From Aquabacterium sp. OR-4 (GTDB taxonomy: Bacteria > Pseudomonadota > Gammaproteobacteria > Burkholderiales > Burkholderiaceae_C): a stretch of 64,000 nt of DNA. The position numbers and the translations under genes were made by a program. The DNA lies in assembly GCF_025290835.2 (NCBI RefSeq), contig NZ_JAOCQD020000002.1, positions 1,736,001 through 1,800,000 of the forward strand. Reading direction: 5' to 3'. The notes below the pieces were generated by a model. That model had not been told where the DNA came from and ran no database searches. It saw nothing but the letters and a program-made list of their open reading frames with translations. Position 1 is the stretch's first letter. Each line of letters starts with the position of its first letter. Of this stretch, positions 33,002-42,028 are shown in pieces.

Positions 33002-33176
33002 GGCCGGACATGAGCCCGTCCTGAGGACGGGCGAATGCCTGCCGAAGCGGCCGGGCATGCAAAGCCCGGCCGTGGGGCAAGGCTGGACATGAGCCCGTCC
33101 TGAGGACGGGCGAGTGCCTGCCGAAGCGGCCGGGCATGCAAAGCCCGGCCGTGGGGCAAGGCCGGACATGAGCCCG
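33001..33176. repeat. 79-bp tandem repeat with two hairpins per unit, after ffh
   Basis: Two full units (33001-33079, 33080-33158) differ at two positions, and the first 18 bp of a third follow. Each unit contains GCCCGTCC-TGA-GGACGGGC and GGCCGGGC-ATGCAAA-GCCCGGCC, both perfect 8-bp stems. The array begins at the last base of the ffh stop codon and fills the convergent gap. It resembles a REP-type element and probably also protects or ends the ffh transcript. Confidence 0.85.
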
Positions 33177-33184
33177 GCCCCCGA

Positions 33185-33640
33185 TCAAACCCAGCCCAGC
33201 GCCCGCAGGTAGCCCCCCAGCAGGCCGCCCACCGCAGCCAGCTCAGCCAGTGCCTTGCCGGCCATCACGGCATCGGCCACACGGCTGTGCACCACGCGCG
33301 GCCCCACGCGCATCGGCTCGGCAAACTGGTTGTCGGTGTCGCGCAGCACGCCGTGCAGCACATACGAGCCGATGGCCAGCACGAAGCTGGCCACCGCCGC
33401 CAGCACGCAGGCCACCGCCCACGCCGTGGGCAGCGCGTTGTGCTGCGCCAGCAGGCCCAGCAGCACCGTGGCAAAGGCATACATCAGCGCCGCGCGGTGG
33501 GCGGTGCTCACGTACTCGGGCGCCTGGGCCTGGGCGCTGCGGCGAATGGCCCGGTACTTCCACACCCCCAGCAGCAGGCCCACCAGCAGCAGCCCTCCTG
33601 CGCAGGCCAGCGCCAAACTGGCCGCGATCGATCCATTCAT
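33185..33640 (-). CDS. Hypothetical four-helix membrane protein
   Basis: A 151-residue protein with four hydrophobic segments: LALACAGGLLLVGLLLGVW, LMYAFATVLLGLL, AVACVLAAVASFVLAIGSYV and a final AELAAVGGLLGGYL. There is no recognisable family motif and function is unknown. The start MNGSIAAS at 33640 has GGGAG about 8 bases upstream. It lies just beyond the ffh repeat array and is divergent from the AraC-type regulator. Confidence 0.68.
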   Translation of the reverse strand: MNGSIAASLALACAGGLLLVGLLLGVWKYRAIRRSAQAQAPEYVSTAHRAALMYAFATVLLGLLAQHNALPTAWAVACVLAAVASFVLAIGSYVLHGVLRDTDNQFAEPMRVGPRVVHSRVADAVMAGKALAELAAVGGLLGGYLRALGWV

Positions 33641-34643
33641 GCCCGTTGCTCCCTGCGGCGGATGCCGCATCCAGCCACCCGATGCGGCTGGCACACTGCG
33701 CGCACTCTAGGCAGCGCGGAGGGCGCGGCATTGAACGATTCGGCTGTGCTGCAGGGCCGTCGCCCCCCGGCCCGCGCGGCCACCGGCGCCGACAGCTGCC
33801 TGGTGTTCCATGCGCTGGCCGTGCTGTTTGTCGGGCCGCTCGGGCCGGTGGCGCCGCACACCCATGCCGCCCCGGCCCTGCTGGTGGGCCTGGATGGGCC
33901 GGTGGGCGTGGCCGCGGCCGATGCCCAGGCGCCGATGCAGCGTGCCAGCGCCTGGTGCATTGCGCCCGGTTGGCCGCACCGGGTGGATGGTGGCCATGGC
34001 GCGGTGGCGGTGCTGTACCTCGAGCCCGGCAGCCGGGCCGCACGCGCCGCCCTGCGCCTGGCGCCCGGCCCGGCGGCGCAGGCATCGGATGCGGCCACGG
34101 GCGCCTGCCCGCTGCCTGGGGCCGCCAACTGGTGCCGGGCGCTGCGCTGGGCACGGCGGCTGCACAGCGCGCCGCGCCTGGCCCGGCTGATGGCCGGCCT
34201 GTGCGAGGCGCTGCCCCCGCTGGCGCCACCCCCGCCCGGCGAACTGGCCAGCCGGCGCCACGGTGCGGCGCAGGTGCTGCGCGCCCTGGCCCAGGTGCGA
34301 AGCCTGGCCTTGGCGCCCGACGCGGCCGCCAGCGGCGCCCCGCCGCTGCGCGGCTTGCCATCGCCGGCCGCGGCCGGCATTGCGCTGTCGGCCTCGCGCC
34401 TGCGCCACCTGGTGAGCGCGCAGGCCGGCACGCCGCTGCGGCGCTACCGCCTGTGGTGCCGGCTCACCCAGGCCGCGCAGTGGGCGGCACGCGGCCACAG
34501 CCTCACCGACGCCGCACTGGCCGCCGGCTTTGCCGACCAGGCCCACTTCACCCGGGCCTTTCGCGCCATGTTCGGGTTGCCGCCCTCGGCCGTGCTGGCG
34601 CGGCCGGCGCTGCGCGTGTGGCTGCCCGAGGCCGCCGCCCCGC

Positions 34644-36092
<1,449 letters not shown>

Positions 36093-36118
36093 GCGTTTGG
36101 GATTCGGCGCCGGGGGGC

Positions 36119-36149
36119 TTGCGAAAGGTTCCAAGATCCTGGCTATAAT
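36119..36149 (+). promoter_or_regulatory. Promoter of the tRNA-Met gene
   Basis: TTGCGA (36119-36124) and a perfect TATAAT (36144-36149) are separated by 19 bases. A GC-rich GCGGGC discriminator follows the -10, as is usual for stringently controlled tRNA promoters. Confidence 0.6.
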
Positions 36150-36160
36150 CGCGGGCTCTT

Positions 36161-36237
<77 letters not shown>

Positions 36238-36248
36238 AAATCTAAAAT

Positions 36249-36285
36249 AGCCTCGCAGGTCAAAGACTTGCGAGGCTTTTTCTTT
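36249..36285 (+). terminator. Intrinsic terminator after tRNA-Met
   Basis: A 13-bp stem with one G-T pair (AGCCTCGCAGGTC against GACTTGCGAGGCT, loop AAA) is followed by TTTTCTTT. It ends the tRNA transcript just before the integrase. Confidence 0.88.
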
Positions 36286-36315
36286 GGCCGGGGTATCCAC
36301 CTAGGGTATCCACTT

Positions 36316-38142
36316 TTGGCCGCCAAGCCCGCTCGACTCGCCCGCAACCGACACGGCACCTTCACCTTCCGGTGGATCGTGCCGGTGCCTCTGCGCGAGC
36401 GCGTGGGCGCGCGCCGCGAGATCAGGGTCTCCCTTCGCACGAAGGACTGCCGGACAGCACGCATCCTCGCGCTCGAGCTCAACTTAGAACTCGAACGACT
36501 GCGCGCCGCCATGTCCAAGGACCCTGCCGCCGATCTCCGGCACCTGATCACCCCGCTCAACCTCAAGCTGCCGGGCGGCATCGAAGCCGAGATCAAGGAC
36601 GACAACGACCTCCGCCTCTTCCAGAGCTTCCTGACGCAGAACGGCGACCTGCGCGACGCGCTGATGCAGGCCATCCGCCGCGGCGAAGATCCCAGCCAGG
36701 CGATGGCCAGCCTCGTGCAGGATCTCAAGCAGGCCGCCAGCGGCGCTCACCGCGTCGCTCGCCCGACGCCGATGGTCGAGGCCATCCAGCAGTTCGTCGC
36801 TGCCGCGAACGCGGGATCGGCCGCCGAGGTCACGCGCGGCACCCGCAGCACGCCCGGCGAGAAGCTGCGCACGCTGACCCTGCTGCTCGATGATCTGGCT
36901 GCGCAAGGCCGCGACCGAGAGACCGTGTGTGTCCACGAAGTCACCCGGTCCGACGTCAAAGGTTTCGTCGATCGCTACGCCAAGCGTCCGTCGAAGGCCG
37001 CCAGGGTGGCCCTCGCAGACCGCAAGCGTGCGGCGACGTCGCCTGAAGACACCGCGGTCGAGCCGACCAAGGCAGAGCTGAAGACCCTCAACGCGCGCAC
37101 GATCAAGAAAGCGCTTGGCCACCTCCAAGACTTTTTCGTCCAGGCGCTGGCCAACGACTGGATCGCCATCAGCCCGATCGACGACGCCTTCGACCGAGCC
37201 ACCGCGCAGTACCGCGTGATCTCCAGCAAGGAGAAGAAGTCCAACCACTACGACCTCTTCGATGAAGCCGAGATCCAAGGCATCTTCGAACCGCGGCGCT
37301 ATCTGCGCAACCTGAACGCGGCGGATGACTTCTGGGCGCCGCTGCTGGCGCTCTTCAGCGGCGCACGCGCGGGAGAACTCGTCGGCCTGCGCGTGGCCGA
37401 CATCGTGCTCGACGCGCCATCGCAGCTGTGGGTGATCAACATCACCGAGGAGCTCAACGACAGCGACGGGCCCAAGACCCAGAACTCCGTCCGCAGGATT
37501 CCCATCGCGTCGGCGCTCGTCGAACTCGGCTTCCTGGCCTACGTCGAGAAGCTGCGCCTGGCCGGCGCACAGGCGCTGTTTCCGCATCGCCCGATGAACA
37601 AGACGCGGAAGAACGATCCCTCGAAGCACCTCTCCCGCGTGTACTCGGAGCATCTGCGCGACTGCGATCTGAAGACCGCCAAGAAAGTGTTCCATTCGTT
37701 CAGGCACACCGCCATCACGCGCATGCACGTGCGCGGGGTGCCGGTCGGCGACGCTGAACTGATCGTCGGCCACGCATCGCAGGACACCGAGCTTCGGCTG
37801 CAGGCAGGGCGTGGCGCCGCTGGGAATCGCGGCAACGCGACGCACCTCGATACCTACGTCGATGCGGCGGCTTTTGCCGACAACGACAAGCCGCTGATGT
37901 TGCGACTGCGCGAGCATGTCGATCGCTGCCTCACCTTCGGCATCGACTTCGCAGGCCTGAAAGAGGCTGCGGCCATCGTCCAAGAACTCACTGTCTTGGA
38001 AGGGAAGCGGTGGAAGTCGGGCTGGCACGCCAACAGCCACAAGGTGGCGCAGACGATGACGGAGCGGGTCGCCGGCGCCTGCGGCCGACCGGCCGACGCC
38101 GCGTCGCCGGCCCCTGCGGAACCCGGCACCGCAGCGGCCTGA
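36316..38142 (+). CDS. int: Tyrosine-type site-specific integrase
   Basis: Likely catalyses integration and excision of the element at tRNA-Met. It is about 608 residues: an N-terminal segment like DUF6538 integrases (ARNRHGTFTFRWIVPVPLRE), a SAM-like arm, and a catalytic domain with Arg in FSGARAGELVGLRV, His-x-x-Arg in HSFRHTAITRM, VGHAS, and a Tyr near THLDTYVD. No ATG precedes the conserved N-terminus; TTG at 36316 is proposed because AGGG lies about 10 bases upstream, while a TTG at 36268 lies inside the terminator stem. A 10-bp direct repeat GGGTATCCAC (36291 and 36304) precedes it. Confidence 0.87.
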   Translation: MAAKPARLARNRHGTFTFRWIVPVPLRERVGARREIRVSLRTKDCRTARILALELNLELERLRAAMSKDPAADLRHLITPLNLKLPGGIEAEIKDDNDLRLFQSFLTQNGDLRDALMQAIRRGEDPSQAMASLVQDLKQAASGAHRVARPTPMVEAIQQFVAAANAGSAAEVTRGTRSTPGEKLRTLTLLLDDLAAQGRDRETVCVHEVTRSDVKGFVDRYAKRPSKAARVALADRKRAATSPEDTAVEPTKAELKTLNARTIKKALGHLQDFFVQALANDWIAISPIDDAFDRATAQYRVISSKEKKSNHYDLFDEAEIQGIFEPRRYLRNLNAADDFWAPLLALFSGARAGELVGLRVADIVLDAPSQLWVINITEELNDSDGPKTQNSVRRIPIASALVELGFLAYVEKLRLAGAQALFPHRPMNKTRKNDPSKHLSRVYSEHLRDCDLKTAKKVFHSFRHTAITRMHVRGVPVGDAELIVGHASQDTELRLQAGRGAAGNRGNATHLDTYVDAAAFADNDKPLMLRLREHVDRCLTFGIDFAGLKEAAAIVQELTVLEGKRWKSGWHANSHKVAQTMTERVAGACGRPADAASPAPAEPGTAAA

Positions 38143-38210
38143 TCCCGCATTTCAGGCAGCACGCCCCCAGTCGCATTTCAGCACCACCACCACGCCGCAT
38201 TAACAACCAC

Positions 38211-39206
38211 ATGAGCGCGCCTGAAATGCGAACCACACAACTCACACAAACGCGGGAGACGCAGAGCTTCTACAGGCGCGTGGTGGCCCGGCTCGAACGC
38301 CACGCCGCCAAGCTGCTGGCAGCGGGCGACATGGCCGAGATCCCGGATCGCAACGTGCGCGTGGCCATCGCCTACGCTTGCCTGGAACCCACCGTGACCG
38401 AGGCCACCGCACGCCTGTACCGCGCGGCCATCCTGCACCTGATCGAGGCCGAACCGGGTGAGCGGGACTGGGACGTGCTGAAGATCATCGACCCCGAACC
38501 TTCGGCGAGCGAGTCCGACCGACAGGATGAGCTCCGGGAGAAACGTGCGCGGAACCTTCAGACGCTACGCGGCGCCCAGCAAAAGGCCAAGTGGCTGTCG
38601 ATGCAGGACTGGGCCAGGCTGAGCGAAGCATTCGGTCGGTCCCGCAGCATCTGGGCCACACCGGCCCGCCACTGGATCACCGCCACCTTGCTGACGGGCC
38701 TGCGGCCCTGCGAGTGGCGCCGGGCCATGCTCGACGGCGCGTCGCTGGTCGTCGTGAACGCGAAGGCGACCAACGGGCGCTCGCACTCGGCGACCCGGAC
38801 CATCGGGCTGGGCAAGTGCGATCGCACGGAACTGGCAATCGTCGCCTCCTTTCTGGAACTGGTGCGCAGCTTCGGCGAGGACGGCTACAAGACGCTCTAC
38901 GACGGCGTGCGCGACCTGATCTGTGATGTTGCCCGCGAGACCTTTCCGGGCCGGGACCGGTATCCGTCGCTGTACACGGCGAGACATTGCTTCGCCGCGC
39001 GTGCCAAGGCGACTTACTCGAAGGTGGAAGTCGCCGCCTTGATGGGCCACGCCAGCACGGCCACGGCAGGCCGCAACTACGCCGCGGCGCGTCACGCCCG
39101 AGGCGGCCGACCGCTGGAGGCAGAACCCAGCGCCAACGACATCGACGCCGTGCGCCGCGCCCAGAACGCCAGGAACCTGCTCAGCGAACCCAAGGACATG
39201 CCATGA
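38211..39206 (+). CDS. Second, divergent tyrosine recombinase
   Basis: A 331-residue protein with a reduced tyrosine-recombinase catalytic domain: Arg in LLTGLRPCEWRRAML, ARHCFAARA in place of the usual HxxR box, MGHASTATAGRNY with the late His and a candidate catalytic Tyr. The N-terminal 170 residues are helical and resemble an arm/core-binding domain. The start at 38211 gives the shortest plausible N-terminus; 38226 is an alternative. It sits 68 bp after the integrase and its stop overlaps the next small ORF. It could be a partner recombinase or a directionality or dimer-resolution factor; this is inference. Confidence 0.75.
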   Translation: MSAPEMRTTQLTQTRETQSFYRRVVARLERHAAKLLAAGDMAEIPDRNVRVAIAYACLEPTVTEATARLYRAAILHLIEAEPGERDWDVLKIIDPEPSASESDRQDELREKRARNLQTLRGAQQKAKWLSMQDWARLSEAFGRSRSIWATPARHWITATLLTGLRPCEWRRAMLDGASLVVVNAKATNGRSHSATRTIGLGKCDRTELAIVASFLELVRSFGEDGYKTLYDGVRDLICDVARETFPGRDRYPSLYTARHCFAARAKATYSKVEVAALMGHASTATAGRNYAAARHARGGRPLEAEPSANDIDAVRRAQNARNLLSEPKDMP

Positions 39207-39319
39207 AGCCAAGCTCTCGCGATGACCGGCCAGCCTGGCCAAACCTCGCCAACAACAGTGATGACATGGCGACATGCCGGCATGAAGGCGGCGTTGCATC
39301 GTGGGGGCGGTCATGCTGA
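39203..39319 (+). CDS. Possible 38-aa coupled small ORF
   Basis: The ATG overlaps the stop of the upstream recombinase (ATGA), and its stop overlaps the start of parA. The product is polar with no recognisable motif. The two-sided overlap suggests translational coupling, but the stretch also contains GTGATGACATGG and GACATG repeats that may be a DNA site, so the coding potential is doubtful. Confidence 0.3.
   Translation: MKPSSRDDRPAWPNLANNSDDMATCRHEGGVASWGRSC
39258..39269 (+). promoter_or_regulatory. GTGATGACATGG motif upstream of parA
   Basis: This 12-mer recurs exactly, on the opposite strand, at 60074-60085 beside the 8-bp repeat array. Further GACATG copies follow it at 39271. It may be a binding site for an element-encoded partition or relaxosome protein. 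Confidence 0.35.
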
Positions 39320-39957
39320 AACTCGCCGTTTTCTCTCAAAAGGGCGGCGCCGGAAAGTCCACGATCGCCGTGCACGTCGCGGTCGCGGCGGCGCGGTCGA
39401 TGAAGGTGATCCTAATCGACGCGGACCCCCAAGGCACGGTGGCCAGCTGGGCCCAGGACCGACAGGCCACGGACCCTTTCGTCGCCCGCGTCGAGCCGTC
39501 GTCCATCACGCAGCTTCTGGAAAGCGCCGAGTCAGAGAGCTTCGACCTGGCGGTCATCGACTGCCCGCCGCACGCGGCACCCGGCACGGCCGCACTGCTG
39601 CGCGCGGCCAACCACATCGTGATCCCGACGCAACCGACGATGCCCGACCTCTCGGCCACCGCCCGCTCGGTGGCCCTGGCTCGATCCGCCGGCCGGGGCT
39701 ACTCCTTCGTGGTGAACCGCGCGCCCACCCGCGCTCCGGAAGTCATGCAGGCCATCGAGGCGCTGGGCGGCGGCGGACGGGTGGCGCCGGTGGTGATCGG
39801 TGACCGCAGGGCTTACTCGCGCGCGCTGACGGCTGGCCTTGCGGTGACCGAGTTTGCGCCCGGCAGGTCGAAAGCCGCCACCGAGATCAACGTCTACTGG
39901 GATTGGTTGTACGAACACATGAAGGAACAAGCATGGCAAACGCCGCAAGCAGCCTGA
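39313..39957 (+). CDS. parA: ParA family partition ATPase
   Basis: A 214-residue ParA/MinD-type ATPase for keeping the element in dividing cells. It has the deviant Walker A KGGAGKST (10-17), LIDADPQG, the switch IDCPPHAAPG, and a C-terminal helix. It is of the small type without an N-terminal DNA-binding domain, as in plasmid type Ib systems. The ATG at 39313 was chosen over GTG 39301 because GGGGGCGG then lies just upstream. The next gene overlaps its end by 25 bp and probably encodes its centromere-binding partner. Confidence 0.88.
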   Translation: MLKLAVFSQKGGAGKSTIAVHVAVAAARSMKVILIDADPQGTVASWAQDRQATDPFVARVEPSSITQLLESAESESFDLAVIDCPPHAAPGTAALLRAANHIVIPTQPTMPDLSATARSVALARSAGRGYSFVVNRAPTRAPEVMQAIEALGGGGRVAPVVIGDRRAYSRALTAGLAVTEFAPGRSKAATEINVYWDWLYEHMKEQAWQTPQAA

Positions 39958-40190
39958 GCAAATTCGCTGTCAAGCCAGTGGACGAGGCGAACGCCTCGAC
40001 GAGCCCGGGCATCGTCCCCACGCGTGGGAAGAACAAGCGCGTGGGCATCGCTGTCCGCCTCAGCCCCGCAGACTGGCACCGCGCCACGGAACTCGCCATG
40101 CGCGAACGAACGTCGCTACAGCGCCTGCTGCTCGAAGGGGTGAGTGAGTTGCTCCGGCAGCGTGGCCTGCCGCCCTTGGCGGGGGACTGA
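39933..40190 (+). CDS. Small ribbon-helix-helix-like partner of ParA
   Basis: An 85-residue basic protein. Its second half (RVGIAVRLSPADWHRATELAMRE and SLQRLLLEGVSELL) reads as strand-helix-helix, like CopG/ParG-type DNA-binding proteins, and the N-terminal 45 residues look disordered. AAGGAA precedes the ATG. The overlap with parA and the small size fit a centromere-binding protein of a type Ib partition pair. The fold assignment is from pattern only. Confidence 0.65.
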   Translation: MANAASSLSKFAVKPVDEANASTSPGIVPTRGKNKRVGIAVRLSPADWHRATELAMRERTSLQRLLLEGVSELLRQRGLPPLAGD

Positions 40191-40212
40191 ACCGCGCCAG
40201 CGAAGTGGTGGC

Positions 40213-40244
40213 GTGGTGACATGCCACCACGTCACCGTGTCACC
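40213..40244. promoter_or_regulatory. Clustered inverted repeats after the parA pair (candidate centromere)
   Basis: GTGGTG-ACATGC-CACCAC is a perfect inverted repeat, and overlapping it GGTGAC at 40215 faces GTCACC at 40231 and TCACC at 40240. The cluster starts 23 bp after the small DNA-binding gene and contains the same GACATG/GTCACC words seen upstream of parA and near 60,050. It is a candidate partition site. Confidence 0.4.
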
Positions 40245-40354
40245 GTCCGTCGGTGCTGTTCGACATCGCAGGCAGCGCGCTGCCTGCGCTCGGCGCGACA
40301 AACCTCCGCGGTCTCGGCAGACTGCTTGTTGTCGCAACCCCTGGTCAGTTCATG

Positions 40355-40380
40355 GTAAGCGTCCGGCGAACCCGTCTTGA
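40355..40380 (+). repeat. IS66 left inverted repeat
   Basis: It begins GTAAGCGTCCGGCGAACCC and pairs with 41998-42023 with one mismatch in 26 positions. Confidence 0.93.
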
Positions 40381-40395
40381 CGACGGGTGCGGAGC

Positions 40396-41226
40396 TCAGG
40401 CGGAGGTGATGGGCTGCCAGTGATGCGGCAGGAGTTCGGTGATCCGGCTGGCCGGCTGCGTAGGAAGCCGCTCGAGCACGTACCGCATGTAGGCGTAGGG
40501 GTCGAGCCCGTTGAGCTTGGCTGAGTGGATCAGGCTCATGCCAGCAGCGGCACGCTTACCGGCGCGAAGTGATCCGGCGAACAGCCAGTTCTGCCGTCCG
40601 ATCGCAATGGGCCGGATGCGGTTCTCCACCCAGTTGTTATCGATCGGCAGATCACCATCATCCAGGAAGCGCGTCAGCGCCACCCAGCGGTTCAGGCTGT
40701 AGTCGATCGCCCGAGCTGTGGCCGAACCATCCGGGATCTTCTGCCGCTGCTGCCGCACCCACTTGCCACGGATGTGCCGCTCCACCGTGAACACGCCCGG
40801 CTGGTAGTCCAGCTTCTCGGCCACGTCCTCGCCGATGCGCTGCATCGGTGTGCCGCAGCCGCAGGTGGTGTCCTCGGGCTCGTGGTGAACCTCGCGGCGC
40901 GGCAGGTTCGCCGGCAGCTTCTCGCGCTTGGGGGTTTGCTTCTCACCAGGCGCCTTGGTCGGGGCTTGCATCCCCTCGATCTCGGCGGCCACCGCCGCCA
41001 GATCGCTGTCCAGCGTCTCGTCCAGCAGGCTCTTCTGCTCGGCGTTGTAGGCCTCGCTCTTGGCGGCGAACTTCAGCCGCTTGAGGAGCGCGTTCTCGTG
41101 CGTGAGCTTGTCGATGACCGCCTGCTTGAACGCGATCTCGGCGCGCGAGGCACGCAGTGCCTGGCGCAGTTGCTCCGGATCCAGCGTGTCGAGGTCTTCG
41201 GCGATCACGGAGTGTGATCGTGCCAA
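40396..41226 (-). pseudogene. tnpC: IS66 transposase TnpC with in-frame internal deletion
   Basis: A 276-residue open frame made of the N-terminal leucine-zipper-like part (FKQAVIDKLTHENALLKRL), the zinc-binding segment (CGCGTPMQRIGEDVAEKLDYQ), and then a jump from RGKWVRQQ straight to the C-terminal part (IPDGSATARAIDYSLNRW to DNNWVENRIRPIAIG). Normal TnpC is about 500 residues; the lost middle holds the two catalytic Asp residues, so this copy should be inactive. The deletion junction lies in a CTGCCGCTGCTGCCGC repeat, suggesting recombination between short repeats. The apparent start is TTG at 41226. Confidence 0.88.
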
Positions 41227-41269
41227 GCGCAGCCTGCGACCACCATTGGCAGATGCCGCAATGGACGCG

Positions 41270-41602
41270 CTACAGCAGCGTGATCACGCCCGCCTCACCG
41301 ATGCGTTGCCAGGGCAGGCCCAGCACCAGCGCATCGAACTGCGACCGGCTCAGCGTCAGCGTGCCACTGATGTCCTTGGGCCAAGCGAACTTGCCGCTGT
41401 TCAAGCGCCGGGCCGCCAGCCACACGCCGATGCCGTCGTGCACCAGCACCTTCATGCGGTTGGCGCGCCGGTTGGCGAACAGATAGGCATGGTGCGGCCG
41501 TGCTGCGCCGAACACCGTGACCACGCGCGCCAGCGCTGCTTCGGTGCCAGCGCGCATGTCCAGTGGCTCCACAGCCAGCCACACCGCTTCGACCTTGATC
41601 AC
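41270..41602 (-). CDS. tnpB: IS66 accessory protein TnpB
   Basis: A 110-residue protein of the IS66 Orf2 family, with the typical MRAGTEAALARVV and HHAYLFANRRANRMKVLVHDG segments. It is required for IS66 transposition in studied elements but has no known enzymatic role. It overlaps the end of tnpA by 4 bp. Confidence 0.93.
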   Translation of the reverse strand: MIKVEAVWLAVEPLDMRAGTEAALARVVTVFGAARPHHAYLFANRRANRMKVLVHDGIGVWLAARRLNSGKFAWPKDISGTLTLSRSQFDALVLGLPWQRIGEAGVITLL

Positions 41603-41943
41603 CGAAGCAACTCGCGCATCCAGCCCGACAAATCCATCACCGAACTCATGGGCCAGCTCAGCTTCACCGTGATGGCGCCGCGGCGCAGCTCAACCTCGAT
41701 GGCCTGCTTGTCCGCCGACGGCACCGCGGTCGTCGCGACCGCCACCGGCACGAACTGCTGCGACACAGTCACTGCACCTGCCTCGCGGGCCAGCTTGCGC
41801 CAGCCATGCACGATATTGGCGTTGATCCCGTGCGCCATTGCGACCTTGGCTACTGACGCGCCCGGCACGGCGCACTCGGCCAGGATCTGCGCCTTGAGCT
41901 CGGCGCTGTGGCGCCGTCGCTTACGACTCTTCTCCGTATCCAT
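41599..41943 (-). CDS. tnpA: IS66 accessory protein TnpA
   Basis: A 114-residue helix-turn-helix protein of the IS66 Orf1/IS3-OrfA-like type (RRRHSAELKAQILAEC, VAKVAMAHGINANIVHGWRK). It probably binds the element ends. It is intact and coupled to tnpB. Confidence 0.92.
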   Translation of the reverse strand: MDTEKSRKRRRHSAELKAQILAECAVPGASVAKVAMAHGINANIVHGWRKLAREAGAVTVSQQFVPVAVATTAVPSADKQAIEVELRRGAITVKLSWPMSSVMDLSGWMRELLR

Positions 41944-41997
41944 CGTGTCCAGCTATTCGTTAACTGGACAGGATCGTTATCGCCGCACCGCCCCGGT

Positions 41998-42023
41998 TCA
42001 AGATGGGTTCGCCGGACGCTTAC
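41998..42023 (-). repeat. IS66 right inverted repeat
   Basis: Reverse complement of the left repeat with a single C/T-type difference. It directly abuts the second copy of the target duplication. Confidence 0.93.
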
Positions 42024-42028
42024 AGTTC

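Larger units (their letters stand above)
40355..42023 (-). mobile_element. IS66 family insertion sequence, internally deleted
   Basis: A 1,669-bp element bounded by 26-bp inverted repeats with one mismatch (starting GTAAGCGTCCGGCGAACCC; 40355-40380 and 41998-42023) and flanked by a perfect 8-bp duplication AGTTCATG (40347-40354 and 42024-42031), the size typical of IS66. It carries tnpA, tnpB and a tnpC that has lost its catalytic middle. A full IS66 is about 2.5 kb. It inserted exactly over the start codon of a parB gene; the duplication recreates the ATG. Confidence 0.95.

Noticed and set aside
36268..36315. TTG at 36268 as the integrase start
   Set aside because: It lies inside the stem of the tRNA terminator and the encoded residues are not integrase-like.
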